Below the pieces are notes generated by a model. The model ran no database searches, had not been told where the DNA came from, and saw only the letters and a program-made list of their open reading frames with translations. Below, in pieces: positions 1-12,363 of a DNA stretch of 64,000 nucleotides. This DNA is from Meloidogyne chitwoodi. Lineage: Eukaryota > Nematoda > Chromadorea > Rhabditida > Meloidogynidae. The translations under genes were made by a program, and so were the position numbers. The stretch covers positions 372,001-436,000 of the forward strand of contig JACZZP010000020.1 in assembly GCA_015183035.1 (NCBI GenBank), in the 5' to 3' direction. Each line of letters opens with the position of its first letter. Within the stretch, counting starts at the first letter, position 1.

Positions 1-562
1 TTAAAATTAAAAAAAGTTTTAAAAAAATTCTAGAAAACTTTATTTTTTTTAAATTTAAATTTTTATAATTTATATGAATAATTTTAAAATTTAATTTTAA
101 TTAATAAATTTAATTTTTTAATTATTTTTAAAATTTTAATTTAGCTTTTTTAATTAAAATATTTAAAAAATATTTTAATTAATTTATTTTATTTTTTTAA
201 AACTATTTTTAATATTTTTATGCTGTATTATAATTTTAATAATAATATTTAAAAATTTATTTTTAATTAAAAAAATTTAAATCAGTGTATTTTTTATAAA
301 AAAATAAATTAATTAATTTAAAAAAATTTATATATTTAATTTTAATTAACTAATTCACATTTTATAATTTTATTTGTTAATTAAATTTAATTTAAAAAAT
401 TAAATATACCTAAAACTTGTATTTTGTTAAAGTAAAACATTTTATGAGATTATTTTTGAATAAGATACTGAAAATAGTATAAATAGTAGTAAGATTTTCT
501 AATAATCAAAATTAGAATATATAAATATTAATTTATAATTCCATATTTACAGAGTAAAAGTT
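1..562. other. AT-rich intergenic DNA
   Basis: Almost pure A/T with homopolymer runs and stops in every frame. I see no gene or structured element apart from the TATA-like motif listed separately. Confidence 0.6.
478..485 (+). promoter_or_regulatory. TATA-like motif upstream of small ORF
   Basis: The string TATAAATA lies 78 bp before the ATG at 563. TATA-like strings are frequent by chance in DNA this AT-rich, so this is only suggestive and depends on the downstream ORF being real. Confidence 0.12.
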
Positions 563-670
563 ATGCTTATTAAGTACTTTATCTCCTTATTCTTTTTTCT
601 CTCAGCTGACTGCCATCAAGATTCAAATATTACTATAAAAATACATTATTTTAATTTATTTTATATTTAA
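563..670 (+). CDS. Possible short secreted peptide (35 aa)
   Basis: ATG-to-TAA frame of 35 residues that I do not recognise. It starts with a lysine and then a run of aromatic and aliphatic residues (IKYFISLFFFLSA, residues 3-15), which looks like a signal peptide. After that come a single Cys and His, then an ordinary polar and hydrophobic tail. The ATG follows TTTACAG, which could serve as a splice or trans-splice acceptor, and a TATA-like motif lies 78 bp upstream. It is slightly richer in G/C than its surroundings. There is no obvious downstream exon, because no GT donor follows in frame. A chance ORF is at least as likely as a gene. Confidence 0.25.
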   Translation: MLIKYFISLFFFLSADCHQDSNITIKIHYFNLFYI

Positions 671-1189
671 TTATTATTACATTAGCATTTATTTATTTAT
701 TTAGATTTTTTATTCTTTTTTTTAATTCAAAGATAATAAATATTTATTTTTAAAATAAAATAAATTTTATATTCTCTACATTAATATTTTTATTACTTAA
801 ATATAAAATAATAATAATTAAAAAATTAATTTTTTAATTATTTAAGTTTATACACTTAAAGTTATTTTTAAATATTAGTTTGAAATTAAAATATAAAATC
901 AACCTTAAAATATTTATAAATATATTGCCATTTTTTGCATTAAAATTTGGATTGGGATGGTTGCTTGCTTGATCCTAAAATAAAATTTAAAAAATAAATT
1001 AAATTAAAATATGTTAAATTTCTCGTTTAAAAATCCATTAACTTTGCAATAAAATCTCAATAATTTTATTAATTTATTTTGTTAGTTTACGAAATTTTTT
1101 TAAATTGTTAAAGATATCGTCAGAAAATATTCTTCAATAAATGAACATCATTTAAAAATATTCTTCTTTTTTCTAAGTTTCGATTAATT
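671..1189. other. AT-rich intergenic DNA
   Basis: No gene or repeat recognised by eye. Stops are frequent in all frames. Confidence 0.5.
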
Positions 1190-1530
1190 ATATTATTTTA
1201 ATTTTTTAACAATTTTTTTAATTAAAAAATAATAATTTTTCAGCTTATATAAATTTATAAAATAAAAATAATTATGAATGCTAGCGATACCCCTATAAAA
1301 CCCGAATAGGCAGAAAGTTTTTAGTTTATAATTTTAAATATTATTAAATAAATTTATTTTATTTTTTTTTTAATTTTCTAAAATTTTTTTAATTAAAAAA
1401 TAATTATTATTCAACTTAAATAATTTTTCAACTTATAAAATAAAAATAATTAGAAGGCTAGAGATACACCTATACATCCTTTATAAGCCTAAACCTTTTA
1501 GTTTATAATTTTAAATATTATTATTAAATA
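1190..1530. repeat. Tandem duplication, two ~170 bp units
   Basis: Two diverged copies in direct orientation. Each runs from a TTTTTTAATTAAAAAATAAT-like stretch through AAAATAAAAATAATTA, a slightly GC-richer GCTAG.GATAC.CCTATA block, and then TTTTAGTTTATAATTTTAAA. The GC-richer block is at 1280-1318 in the first copy and 1456-1494 in the second. It is noncoding. Confidence 0.7.
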
Positions 1531-4500
1531 TGTATATTTATTATTATTTTTAAATTTATTTTTGTTCTCACAATTTTAATTTTTTTAACATTAAAAAATT
1601 TTTATTTAATTTTTTTAATGTTAAAACATTTCTTTTCATGCATCTAACATAAGTAGTTTTTTTCGAAAAGCTATGAAGCGAATTGTCGAATGAAAATTTG
1701 TACAAAATTTTTTTAAATATATTATTCTCCAAATAATCTTTATATAAATTTAAAATATTATTCTATATTTTTTAAAAATTAATAATAAAATAATTTAAAT
1801 ATTTTTATTTTTTTAATTAATTATTAGGTGATATTTGATAAATAAAATTTAAATTAGCTTAAAATATTTTATTTATTAATATTCAAAAATTAATTAATTA
1901 ATTTTTTTTTAAATTAGAATATTCTTATAAATGTTGTGTCGAATTTTAAAATGTCATTAATTAGATCTTTACATTTGATCCATTTACAAAAACGTTAAAT
2001 TTTAAAATTATATTATAAAAATAAAAAAAAATACTAAATGACAATTTACAATTTTGTTTTCGTCAAGTAAGTTTTTGATAATTTAAAATTTCTATTTTTT
2101 GTTTAAGAACATTAGGCATTGTTAAATTTTAGTTTGTTTTTTAAATATACCTATTTATTTATTTTTTTTGTTACAATAAGTTTACTGAAGCAATAAAATA
2201 GCTTTTCTTTAAATTCATTGCTAACGAATTTTAATATAATTAATATCGTATCGCATAAAACCGAACGATATGCATCCCTGAAAGGTACCTATATTGTATA
2301 TATTTAAAAAATAATAATAAAATTAACATTATTATAAATATAAAATTAATTTAAAAATATGTTATTTAAATTTTTAAGTTAAGCTGAAATACTTGCTAAA
2401 GCTTGACTATTTTGTTTTTTTGAAGGCTTGCTTTAAATTATTTAAAATTAATTTAGAATTGTACGTTCTGCCATTGAATTAACAGTGCCCCTTCTCCCTA
2501 GTATTTATTTTTTAAGTATTTGATAAAATTTAAATAAATTAACTTAATACATTTAATTGATAAATATTATTTATATAAATGTTTATAACTTAATAAATAA
2601 AAATTTTCTTGAAGTATAGTTCTTTTTGATGCCCTATTTCCTAATGAACATGCCAATTAAAGTAAAGTTGTATTTAATGTAAATATATTTTTTAATTATT
2701 TATTAATTTAATATTTTATTTTAAAACATAAAATTTGTTAATTTTTTTAATTAAGCTGCAAATTCAGTGAATTCTCCACATTCTTCTCATATTTTCGATT
2801 TCAAATACTAATTAATAAATTATTATATATTAATTATGCTATAATTAATATTATAAAAATTCTAAGATTATTTTTTAATTTATTTTTGGCTTAAATAAAA
2901 TAATAATTTATTTTATAAAAAATTATAAATAAAAAAAAGTAATATTTAACTTGAACGAAACAATAGCAGAAAATATTTCTCATGAGTCATGATTATTTTC
3001 TCATTATTTTCTAATTAAAATAAATTAAATATTATGTAAAATATATTTTTAATATTTTGAAGTTAAATTACTATATATTTATTTTTAATTATTTTTATTT
3101 TGAATATTAATCAAAATTATTAAAACAGTTATGCATCTCCTTGAATAAATTGACATTTTTCACTGATAATTTAAAAATCTTAGTTAGATTTACCAAGAAA
3201 TATAATTTAAATTAAGACTTTAAAAAAGATTATTTTATAATTTAAAAAATAAATTAATTTTGAATAATTTAATATATTTTTATCCAATTTTTTATGTTAT
3301 TAGCATATGAGAAGAGTTAATTTAAATATTCTATATAATAAACATTCAATAATTAAGATTTCCTATTCCATTATATTTTTAAAAAATTAACTGTTATAAT
3401 GTTTTTTTTTTAAACATTTTAGGTGTGTATATTTTTGAGATTATGAATTGCGAGAGTTTTTATAAATTTTTTTAAATGAAATATTATTATTTAAAGTTCT
3501 CTTTCTTCATTTATCTTTATAAATAATATTAAAATTAAAAACATTTTATAAAAGATACGGTTAAATCTATCGTCGAATGTTTCAAGAATATTAAGTCTTT
3601 TTTAAATAAAAATTAGGTATATTCTTTTATTTATTTTTAATTTAATTCTTTAAATTAATACAAAATAAAATTTATATAAATTAAAAATAAAATTTTTATA
3701 TTTGAAGATGTAAAAATTTAAATAAAGTTGATAAAGATCGTTTGTTTTTATAAAAATACAAAACAAATATTTAAAATTAAATTAATTTTATTTTAGTATT
3801 ATCTTCTAATCCACTGTATATTTTTCCAGAGGATAATGCATGCTTATTTTTAAAAATCACCGCATCCTTCTTAACCTCGATTTCTTTAATTCAAAAATAA
3901 TAATTTTTAAACAATATGTACTAATTAAAATTTGTTAAATAATTTCCCGATTTTCTTCCCGTGTTTCCTAGCTTACATGATAAGAGTAAAAAAAAAATCT
4001 TCTTTAAAAAAAATTAGAATTAATTATATAAATATTTTTAATTAATTTTTAATTTAATAAAATTGTATATTTTAATTGAAGGTTATTTATTTAATTAATA
4101 TAATATTTTTAATTTTTTGCAAAACATCTCTCCAAAAGATCAGACCAATACTATATTAAAAATTTAAAAAATAATTAATCATAAAATTTATTAATTTTAA
4201 AAATTCTAACAAATTTTTTTGTTGTTTTTTCGAGCAAATTCTTGTCGGAAGTGAGAATTGATAATTAATTTAATATAAAAAATATATATTCTTTTGCTTT
4301 AATATTTTTTATAATTTTATAAATTGTCAAATTAGCATTTATTTTTTTATTTTTTTAAAAAAATAAAAATTTGTTTTTATTAAAATAATAAAATTTAAAA
4401 AATTAATTTCTAAAATTAAATTTAATTTCTAATTATAAATTTATTTTTTAATTAACAATATGTATATTTAATTTAAAATTAAAATTTATTTAAATATAAA

Positions 4501-5149
4501 TTCGGCTTTAAAATATTTCCGTTTTAAAATAACCATTTATTATAAGTAAAAGAAACGTTATACCTATGTAGTTCAATATAATTTTTTGTCATAAACTCTG
4601 TTAATTTTTTATAAATATAAAATTTTATTAATAACAAAAAATTAATTAATATTTAACTATTTAATAATTAAATATTAAAAAATAATAATAAATAAATAAA
4701 TTTTAATTTATAATAATAAATTAAAAATATAGTTAAAAGACAAAAAAACTATTGCCATCAAATTTAAGTTGTTCTAAACATCACTGAATTCTGGTCAATT
4801 ATCTCGCAATGTTTTTTAATTGTTAAATTTATATATAAAATAATTTAATATTTTCAAATAATTTTGTATCGAAATTTTAATTTATAAATGTTATTTTTTA
4901 TAAATTTAGAGTTAATATGATAGGCATATGAATTATGGAAAATATTCTTCCAACATTTCTTATAAATTTTATTTTTTTAAAGTAAAATTTATTTTAATAT
5001 TTATTCTTTAAATATTAAATTTAAAATATTATTTTGTAATTTAAAAAATAAATAAATTTCAAATAATTTAATTTTTTAATTTGACGTTCTTAGACGCATT
5101 GGCTGAATAAATATTGTAAATAGATAATATTTAATAATTAAATGAATTA
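1531..5149. other. AT-rich gene desert
   Basis: About 3.6 kb with no ORF, RNA gene or clear repeat that I can support. Scattered GC-richer patches (for example 2460-2510, 3830-3960 and 4225-4255) do not translate into anything with start, splice or domain signals. Confidence 0.5.
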
Positions 5150-5255
5150 ACATAATCTAACCTAAAACAAAAAAGTAAATTCTAGAATTAATATTATTCT
5201 TTTAAGCAAATATAATTTTACTAACATAATCTAACCTAAAACAAAAAAAGTAAAT
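5150..5255. repeat. Direct repeat pair (~31 bp, spaced 74 bp)
   Basis: The string ACATAATCTAACCTAAAACA, followed by A-rich sequence and GTAAAT, occurs at about 5150 and again at about 5224. The second copy has one or two extra A. Function unknown. Confidence 0.7.
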
Positions 5256-5639
5256 AAAAATAAAATACTTATTAAAGTTTATTATTTTTAATAATTATTT
5301 AATCAATTTATATTAAATTTCATATTTTATTTAAAATTGTCATTTTCAGAATTGGACAATTTAATTTTAAAAATTTAATTTTTAAATAATATTTATTTGC
5401 TTTAATTTATTTAAATATTTAAGGAATGAATAATTTAATTAAAATTATTTATTTGCTCAGACATATATTTAAATTGATATAAAACGTTTAAATCCTTCAT
5501 TTTGCAACTAAACAACAAAATAAAAAATTTTAATTGTATAATGTTTTGTTAGTGTCATAAATTTGCATTAATATTTGGCGGAACAGTTTATGTAAATAAC
5601 TCAAACAATAAAAAGAATTTGGTAAAAACAATTTTTTAC

Positions 5640-5890
5640 CAAATTTATTTTTATCAATTTTTTAATTTTTTTAATATTAAAAAAAAATTTTTCTTCTATA
5701 GTTTGAATTAAATTTTAATTTTTAAATATAATTATATTTAAATTATAGCATTAGGAGGTTCGTTCATATTTATTTTATTATTTTAAAATTTAATATATAA
5801 TTAAATAAATTTTAAATTTATTATTATTTTTTAATTTTATTTGAATTAATTAATTTAAATTAATCTTTTTTTTTAATTTTAATATAAATG
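5640..5890 (+). repeat. Dispersed AT-rich repeat, copy 1
   Basis: Matches 26590-26880 in the same orientation. The diagnostic GC-richer core TTAGCATTAGGAGGYTCGTTCATAT lies near 5747 here and near 26728 in the second copy, with similar A/T flanks on both sides, including a shared TTTGAATTAAATTTTAA string upstream and TTAAATTAATCTTTTTTTTT downstream. No coding capacity is seen. Confidence 0.7.
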
Positions 5891-6099
5891 TTTAAAACAT
5901 AATTAACGCACCAGTTAAATTGTTAAGACACTGCTACTATCAAGAAAATATACTATAATTAAATTTTATTTATTATTCTAATTTGATAAATAAAATTTTA
6001 AAATTATAAAGTAGTTAAAAATAAATGAATTTAATTTTATTTAAATATAATAACTAAAACTGATGATTTTTTAATTTAAATTAATATATTGTTTTGTTT

Positions 6100-6600
6100 C
6101 ACATTATTATTGTCCAGATAAATTTAAGAATTAGTTATATAAATCGAAAATCTAATGTGTTGCCTGGACAATAATTTAATTTTTAAAATTTATTTTATTA
6201 TAAATTTTAAATGAATAAATAAAAATTTGTTTTTATATTATAATTAATTGGAGAAAAATTTAAAAAATTTAATTAAATTTATTTAAATTATTAACTATGA
6301 ATTTTTATATTTTAATAAATTATATTTATTATAAAAAATTAATTAATTAATAAAGCATTGAATTATTAATAACTTTTAAGAGTCAAATTCACATATAATT
6401 AACCTTAATTTATTATTTATTTTATATAACTTTTATTTTAAAATTTTAATTTATTTTTCCCAAATTTAATTTTTATAAAAATAAATTAATACATTACACA
6501 ATTAATTTATTATTTAAATTATTTATAATTTTTAATTTAATAAATAATTGACTTTTTTAATTTATTTAAACATGATTTTTATTAATCACAATTAAATTAT
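6100..6600 (+). repeat. Dispersed AT-rich repeat shared with 20.7-21.0 kb
   Basis: From about 6290 to 6480 the sequence is close to 20790-20990: TAATAAAGCATTGAATTATT here is TAATAAAGCGTTGAGTTATT there, followed in both by AAGAGTCAAATTCACATATA. A related stretch near 6105-6175 (GCCTGGACAATAATTTAATT) resembles GCCTGAACAATAATTTAATT at about 10900 and 13596. Confidence 0.7.
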
Positions 6601-6899
6601 TATTTTTTTAAATTATATAAAATTAAATTATTAAATATTAATTTATATAACTAATCTCTTTCTCTTGGTATTTTTTATAAATATAACTTTAAAAAAATTA
6701 TTTTTAAGTTAATATAATTCGTGAATCATCAATTTGTTCAAACATTTGAGTTTCTCGGATAATTTTCAAATTTCATTTTCTTTATTTTATTTGTCCTTTC
6801 ATCTCATTGTTGAATTTACATATCTTACTACTTATACCATTTTCAAAGTGATGATATTTTGAAATATTCCACTATTTTATTCTTTAGTTTACACATTAT

Positions 6900-8400
6900 T
6901 TAGTATTTTTCAGTTTAATTTTAAAAATTTATAGAATTAAAATATACATTCCATAAAGTTATTTTTTTTAATTTTATTAAATAATATTCTTAAAAATTTA
7001 TTTTTATTTCCTCTCTAAATTTTAATTTTTTTAAATAATATTTAAAATTAAACCTGTTCTACAATTGTTTGTTTCAACGATAGATTGTCGATTTTTAGGT
7101 AGTACTCTAAAAATTTATATAGTAAATTTATTAAAAGCAATTTTTTAACGTAGAAGCATCATTTCAATTCTGCAATATTGTCATTAAAATTAGTAATATT
7201 CCATAATTATTTTATATTAATTTTTTTATCAAATAATTTATTTTATAACTGTTAAATATTTTTTATTTAATTTATTCAATTTTTTAAATTAAATTTCTAA
7301 AATGTCTGTTAAACAATTTAATTATTTCTTCCGCTAATTGAAATTAAATTAAGTAATTAAAATTAAATATTTATAATAAATTTGATTTTTAAAAAATTAT
7401 TTATTTTTAAGATTTTTTTTTTTTGAATATTTTTTTTTTAATTTAAAAATATATTTTCCATTATTATTTGAAAATTATTATTATAAGTACAATTAAATAA
7501 AATTAATTATTTCAAAATTTTAAAATTAATTAAATTACAAAAAAAAGCTTAACTAAAATTAAGTTATTTTTAAATTATTTGTTTTAATAAATAAATATTT
7601 TAATTTTTAAAATTAAAAGTGTTCCTTTTTAAGCTAACGATGTAATATTTCTAATTTAAAATTAGAAATATTCCATAATTATTTTATATTAATTTTTTTC
7701 TCAAATAATTTATATTTTATAACTGTTAAATATTTTTTATTTAATTTATTCTATTTTTAAATTAAATTTCTAATGCAAAGCCTTTATCCTTAATGCATAA
7801 AGCATTGGTTATATATTCATTAAATTTAAAATATTAAATAATTTTTTTTTAATTTAATTTTTTTAATTTATAATAAGCGTTGTTACCATTTTAAAAAATA
7901 GAAATTTAATAAAAAAATTTATTAAATTAAATTACAATTTTTAAAAATATTAAATTATAAATTTATTTTTCAAATATTTTTATTTAAAAAAAAATTTTAT
8001 ATTCAACCTTTTTTTAAAATTTTCTATCAACGTATCCACCATTATCTTAAGCTGATGAGCATTTTGTTGGTGTGCAAAGCTTGAGTTAATTATTTAATTT
8101 TCACTTTATAAAAATACAAAAGATCTATTTTAAATTTTCCAAAAAGATCGCTTAATCTGGAATTCTTTAATATTTGTTGTATAGTTAAGGAATAAATTTA
8201 ATAAATATTTTAACAATTATATTACTTGATAATTATTATTATATTTTAATAAAAATATTGTAAAAATTTAAAATTATAATTTTTAAATTGATTAAATTAA
8301 TTAAAAGATTTGCGTAAATTATTTAATTTAATTAGTATATTTTAATTATTTTTTAAATTATGTTCTTTTAATTTCTAACATCGTGTGCTTAATTTCCTTT
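6900..8400 (+). repeat. Segmental duplication, copy 1 (~1.5 kb)
   Basis: Collinear with about 16675-18115. Shared landmarks in the same order are TATTTTTCAG-like sequence with AAAATATACAT, TTTTTATTTCCTCTCT, AAAAAAAGCTTAACTAAAAT, TTCCTTTTTAAGCTAACGAT, AATGCAAAGCCTTTA..TGAATGCATAAAGCATTG and AAAAGATTTGCGTAAATTAT. Differences are substitutions and short indels. There is no ORF. Confidence 0.8.
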
Positions 8401-9860
8401 TAATAATAATTATTAAATTTAAAATTTAATTTATATAATAATTTTAAAAATTATTTTTTAATATATCTGCTCCAACTTCACACAAATTGTATCAAAGTCC
8501 TAAACATACACTTAAAAATATTATTAATAAAATAAATTTTTTTATTGTTAGGTAGTTGACACTTAGGTATTTTATTTTGGAAGCAGTTGCGTCTAATTAA
8601 AATTAAAAAATTATTTAATCGTCTAAAGTTAGAATTAATTTAAATAACTAAATTAAAATTTAAAATAAATAAATAATTAATTGACAAATTAATTTTTACA
8701 AGATTTTAACATATTTAAAAGTTTTGTTTTCAGTTGATTTACATTTTGATACAAAAAAACGATTTTGTTTTAATTCAGAGTTATTATATACTAAAGTTCA
8801 TATTTTTATTTATCCAATATAAAATTTAATTTTATATATAAATTTAAATTTATTTGCTTTTAAATAATATTTTAATTAAATATTTTAATAAATTTAAAAA
8901 TGTTATTTTAATTTTTGAATGATATAATATATCAAAACAAAACAAAATTAATGAATATAAAAATTAAATTAATAATTTATGTAAAATAATAATATATTTA
9001 AAATGCTTTTATGTAGGTCAATTATTAAATATAAATATAATTTTTATTTAATTCTAATTTTTATATTATTATTTATTTAATTTTATTTTTTGTTTAGAGT
9101 AAAATTCATTAAAAATATTTATTTTTTAATAAAATTAATTATTAAATTAATTTATAATTAAATTTATCTCTCTCTAAATAAAACTGACTGCGCCAGTGCT
9201 TGATTAATATCCATTATTAAAAAAAAATTTATTTTTAATAAATTTTTTTTTAAATTATTATTTATATTAAAATATTTATAATATTTGTGTAATTTTATTA
9301 TTTAAATTATAAAAATATTTTAAATAATTTAATAAAAATGTATTTTTATTAGTCAAATAATTAATTTTTTCAAAATAAATTTTAATTTTATTTTTTTAAT
9401 TTTTTATTTAATTTAAACCTATAATTACCTATTTTGTTAAATAATTTATTTCGAACTTGAAATGGCTTAATAGTCTATTTTCTAATTGCCCAATCCAGTC
9501 CTTTCTCTAATATTTATATATTTAAATTATTTTATTAAAAATAATTTAAAATAGTGAATAGCTACACTATTGTATTTATAACTCCTTATGATTTTTTTAT
9601 TTTTTAAATTTATATAAAATTATTTTAATAAAGTTAATTTTTATTTATTAAAAAATGCCTAATGCAAAGTCCTAAAAATTATTGTTCAAGTTAAAGAATT
9701 AAATTAAATTATTTATTTTAATTAAAAAATAATAATATTAAAAAAGCTTTATTTTCATTAATAAATTATTATTTTTTAAAATATTAATATTATTTAATTT
9801 AAAAAAATAATATATAACTTCAAATCAAAATAATAATTAAAATATAAATTTATTTAAAAA
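8401..9860. other. AT-rich intergenic DNA with short repeat remnants
   Basis: No gene is seen. The stretch around 9700-9850 resembles 18660-18790 (AATAATATATAACTTCAAAT in both), extending the 7/17 kb duplication relationship with gaps. Confidence 0.5.
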
Positions 9861-9962
9861 CAATGTCATTGACAGAAAGCTACGGAGGCTTGTCAGCTTT
9901 GTAGAACTGGTTTTTCTCTGCTGAGATTCTGTACCGCTACTCCGCAGTTTCTTGGTGTGTCA
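9861..9962. other. GC-richer 100 bp island, coding exon or structured RNA remnant
   Basis: An abrupt island of near-balanced base composition in a desert. Two readings are possible. (1) Coding on the plus strand: ATG at 9863 in a Kozak-like AAAACAATGTC context opens a frame of 13 codons before TAG, and a GTAGAA..CGCAG stretch of 47 bp there has the length and ends of an intron from this genome. (2) RNA on the minus strand: two potential stems (AACTG..CAGTT and AAAGCT..AGCTTT) followed by an ACA three bases from the island edge recall a box H/ACA snoRNA, but the H box is poor. Neither is established. Confidence 0.25.
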
Positions 9963-10318
9963 AATTTTTTAAATTTAAATTTTTTCATTTTAATATACGA
10001 ATTTAATATTTTTATTTATAAACATATGTAGATTGCAAAGTCATCTCGAGGTGTGTATTTTATTTTTAGAATAAATTATATACTAAATTATTTTTATGAT
10101 ATAAAATTATTCTTGTATATAACCAAAAATAATAAATTAAAAAAAACATATATAGACAATTTAACTATTTTTTAAAAATTATTTAATGTATTTATTATAG
10201 CATATAGAGAATTTCTTTCATTTTAGATATTAATAAGAATAATATAATTTTTAATTTTTTTATAATAAATATTACTAAATGAATATATATATTCTTTATG
10301 ATTTACATGCCTATATTG
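9963..10318. other. AT-rich intergenic DNA
   Basis: No gene is seen. GTGTGT strings at 9955 and 10052 could be donor-like, but no reading frame connects them convincingly. Confidence 0.5.
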
Positions 10319-11289
10319 TACTTTCTTCAATAATCTTAACTTACTAATTTTTAATTTTTTAAATTTATAACACAATGTTTTTGTTAATTTTATTTATTTA
10401 TTAATTAACATAATACAGTTAATTCCATAAATCTTCAATAATTCATTACGGTAGATTAATTATTTAATAATAATAAATTAATTATTTATTAATTTAAATA
10501 TAATTTAATTCAATAAATAATTAAAAAAAATTTTTATTTTTATTAATTTTTTTTCGATAACTAATTTTATAAAAACATAAAAAATTTAATTTTATTTTTT
10601 AAGCTTATTTTTATTTTTTAAATTAATTTTTTTTTAATTAATAATAATTAAATAAATTATATAATTTTATTAAATTAAATATTTTATATAAATAAATATT
10701 TTGTTACATTATTATTTTAGAAATAAAATTTAAAAAATTTAATTAAATTATTTAATTTCACAAAAATTAATTATTTAAAAAAATATGTTTATCATTTTAA
10801 AGTTGTTGTTGTGAGATTCATTGTAAATTGCTTTCTTATAATGGCTCAGCTTCGAACTATTAGAGAAAAAAATAATATAATTCGCAAATCTGATGGCTGC
10901 CTGAACAATAATTTAATTATTAAATTTTATTTTATTATATAAATTTAAATAAATAAATAAAAATAATATTTTATTTAATATAAATTGACAAGAAGAATTT
11001 TTTAAACTTGTTAATTTAATTAAATATTTTAGTAATTATAATTCAAATATAAATAAAAAAAGTTTTGTTTAAAATTAAATTATTTTTTTTAAATTAGTAT
11101 AAAATTAAATTTTATTTATTAATCTCAATTAATAATTTTTAAAATTATTCAAAATTAAAAAAAAAAATTTTTTTTAATTTTATGTTATTTAATGTCGTAA
11201 GACTGTTATGTATTGCCGCAATGTTTAAGTTCGTTAAATAATTTACAAATTGACATTTCTTGTATTTTATTTATTTATTCAGTCGATAG
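10319..11289 (+). repeat. ~970 bp direct repeat, copy 1 (near-identical to 13.0-14.0 kb)
   Basis: Begins CTTTCTTCAATAA and ends near TTTATTTATTCAGT. It aligns along its whole length with 13024-13992 with only scattered substitutions and one- to few-base indels. Landmarks include AAAGTTGTTGTTGTGAGATT, ATAATGGCTCAGCTTCGAAC and TCTGATGGCTGCCTGAACAA. A third, much more diverged copy lies at about 20060-21360. It is noncoding. The high identity of this pair makes it the youngest duplication in the desert, unless it is an assembly artefact. Confidence 0.85.
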
Positions 11290-12363
11290 CTTCATTCAAT
11301 AAAACGGAAATATGGTGTTGATTCATGATTCATGATTTGTTATTTTTATTTTTTTTTATAAAATTTTATTTATAACAGATTAATTTATTTATAAAAAATT
11401 TTTTAAAAATTTTTTTAATAATATATATTAATTTTTAAATATTTTATTAAAATAATTTATAATATTTTTATTTTAAAAGTATGTAGTTTTTGTTTTAAGC
11501 TTATTATTTTTATTTATTAGAGTTAAAAATAGGATGAAGTCCTCAATCTTTTCAAACATTTATTGTACCGGAAAACAGGGCCTTCATAATTGGTTTTGAT
11601 ATAACCATATAATTAATTTTTATAAAGTGATTATAATATACTTAATTTTTTTCGATTTACGTCGAAGCGAAGAAACTTAAATCACTGGAAGCTTTTCAAA
11701 TAGAAATAATTGTTTTGATTTTATTTTTAATTTAATTAATTTAATATATTTAATTATATAATATTTAGCATTTTTTATACAACTTATATACTTCTCTTTT
11801 AAGTAAATTAATTATATTAATTTATTATATTTGTTTTTAGCATTTAATTTTATTTTTTCTAATTAATTTTTTGCTTAATTATTTTTTATAAATTATACAT
11901 ATAAAAATATTTTTATTTTTAAATAAATTTTTTTTTAATTTTTAATAATCTTCATATACCTATTAATTTTACCACATTAAGTTCTCAAATTTAAAATATT
12001 TTAATTATTTTAAGAATACTATATATTTATTATATTATTTATTTATATTTTTAATTATTATATAATTTAAATAAATAAATCTTTTTTTAACTTGACATTT
12101 TCAATAATAATATTGGGTAACTAAACCAAACCACCCATTTAATTATTAAATTTTATTATCATCCTTTTCACTTCATTTTCGACTTCATTTTCTTCCTCAT
12201 TTTCCTTTTGTAAAAAAAAATTAAAAAATATTTTTTTTAATTTTAAAAATATTAATTACATATATTTTATGACCCTTAATAATTATGCCATTTAGGCCAT
12301 TCGTTGTAATTTGACCTTTTAAATGTTTATTTTTCCATTTGACGTTTCCATTCTTTAATGTTC
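11290..12363. other. AT-rich intergenic DNA
   Basis: No gene is seen. Near 12106-12160 is a copy of a short dispersed motif (TTGACATTTTCAATAATA, then TTGGGTAACTAAACCAAACC) also found at about 21781, with looser matches near 53820 and 56520. Confidence 0.5.
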
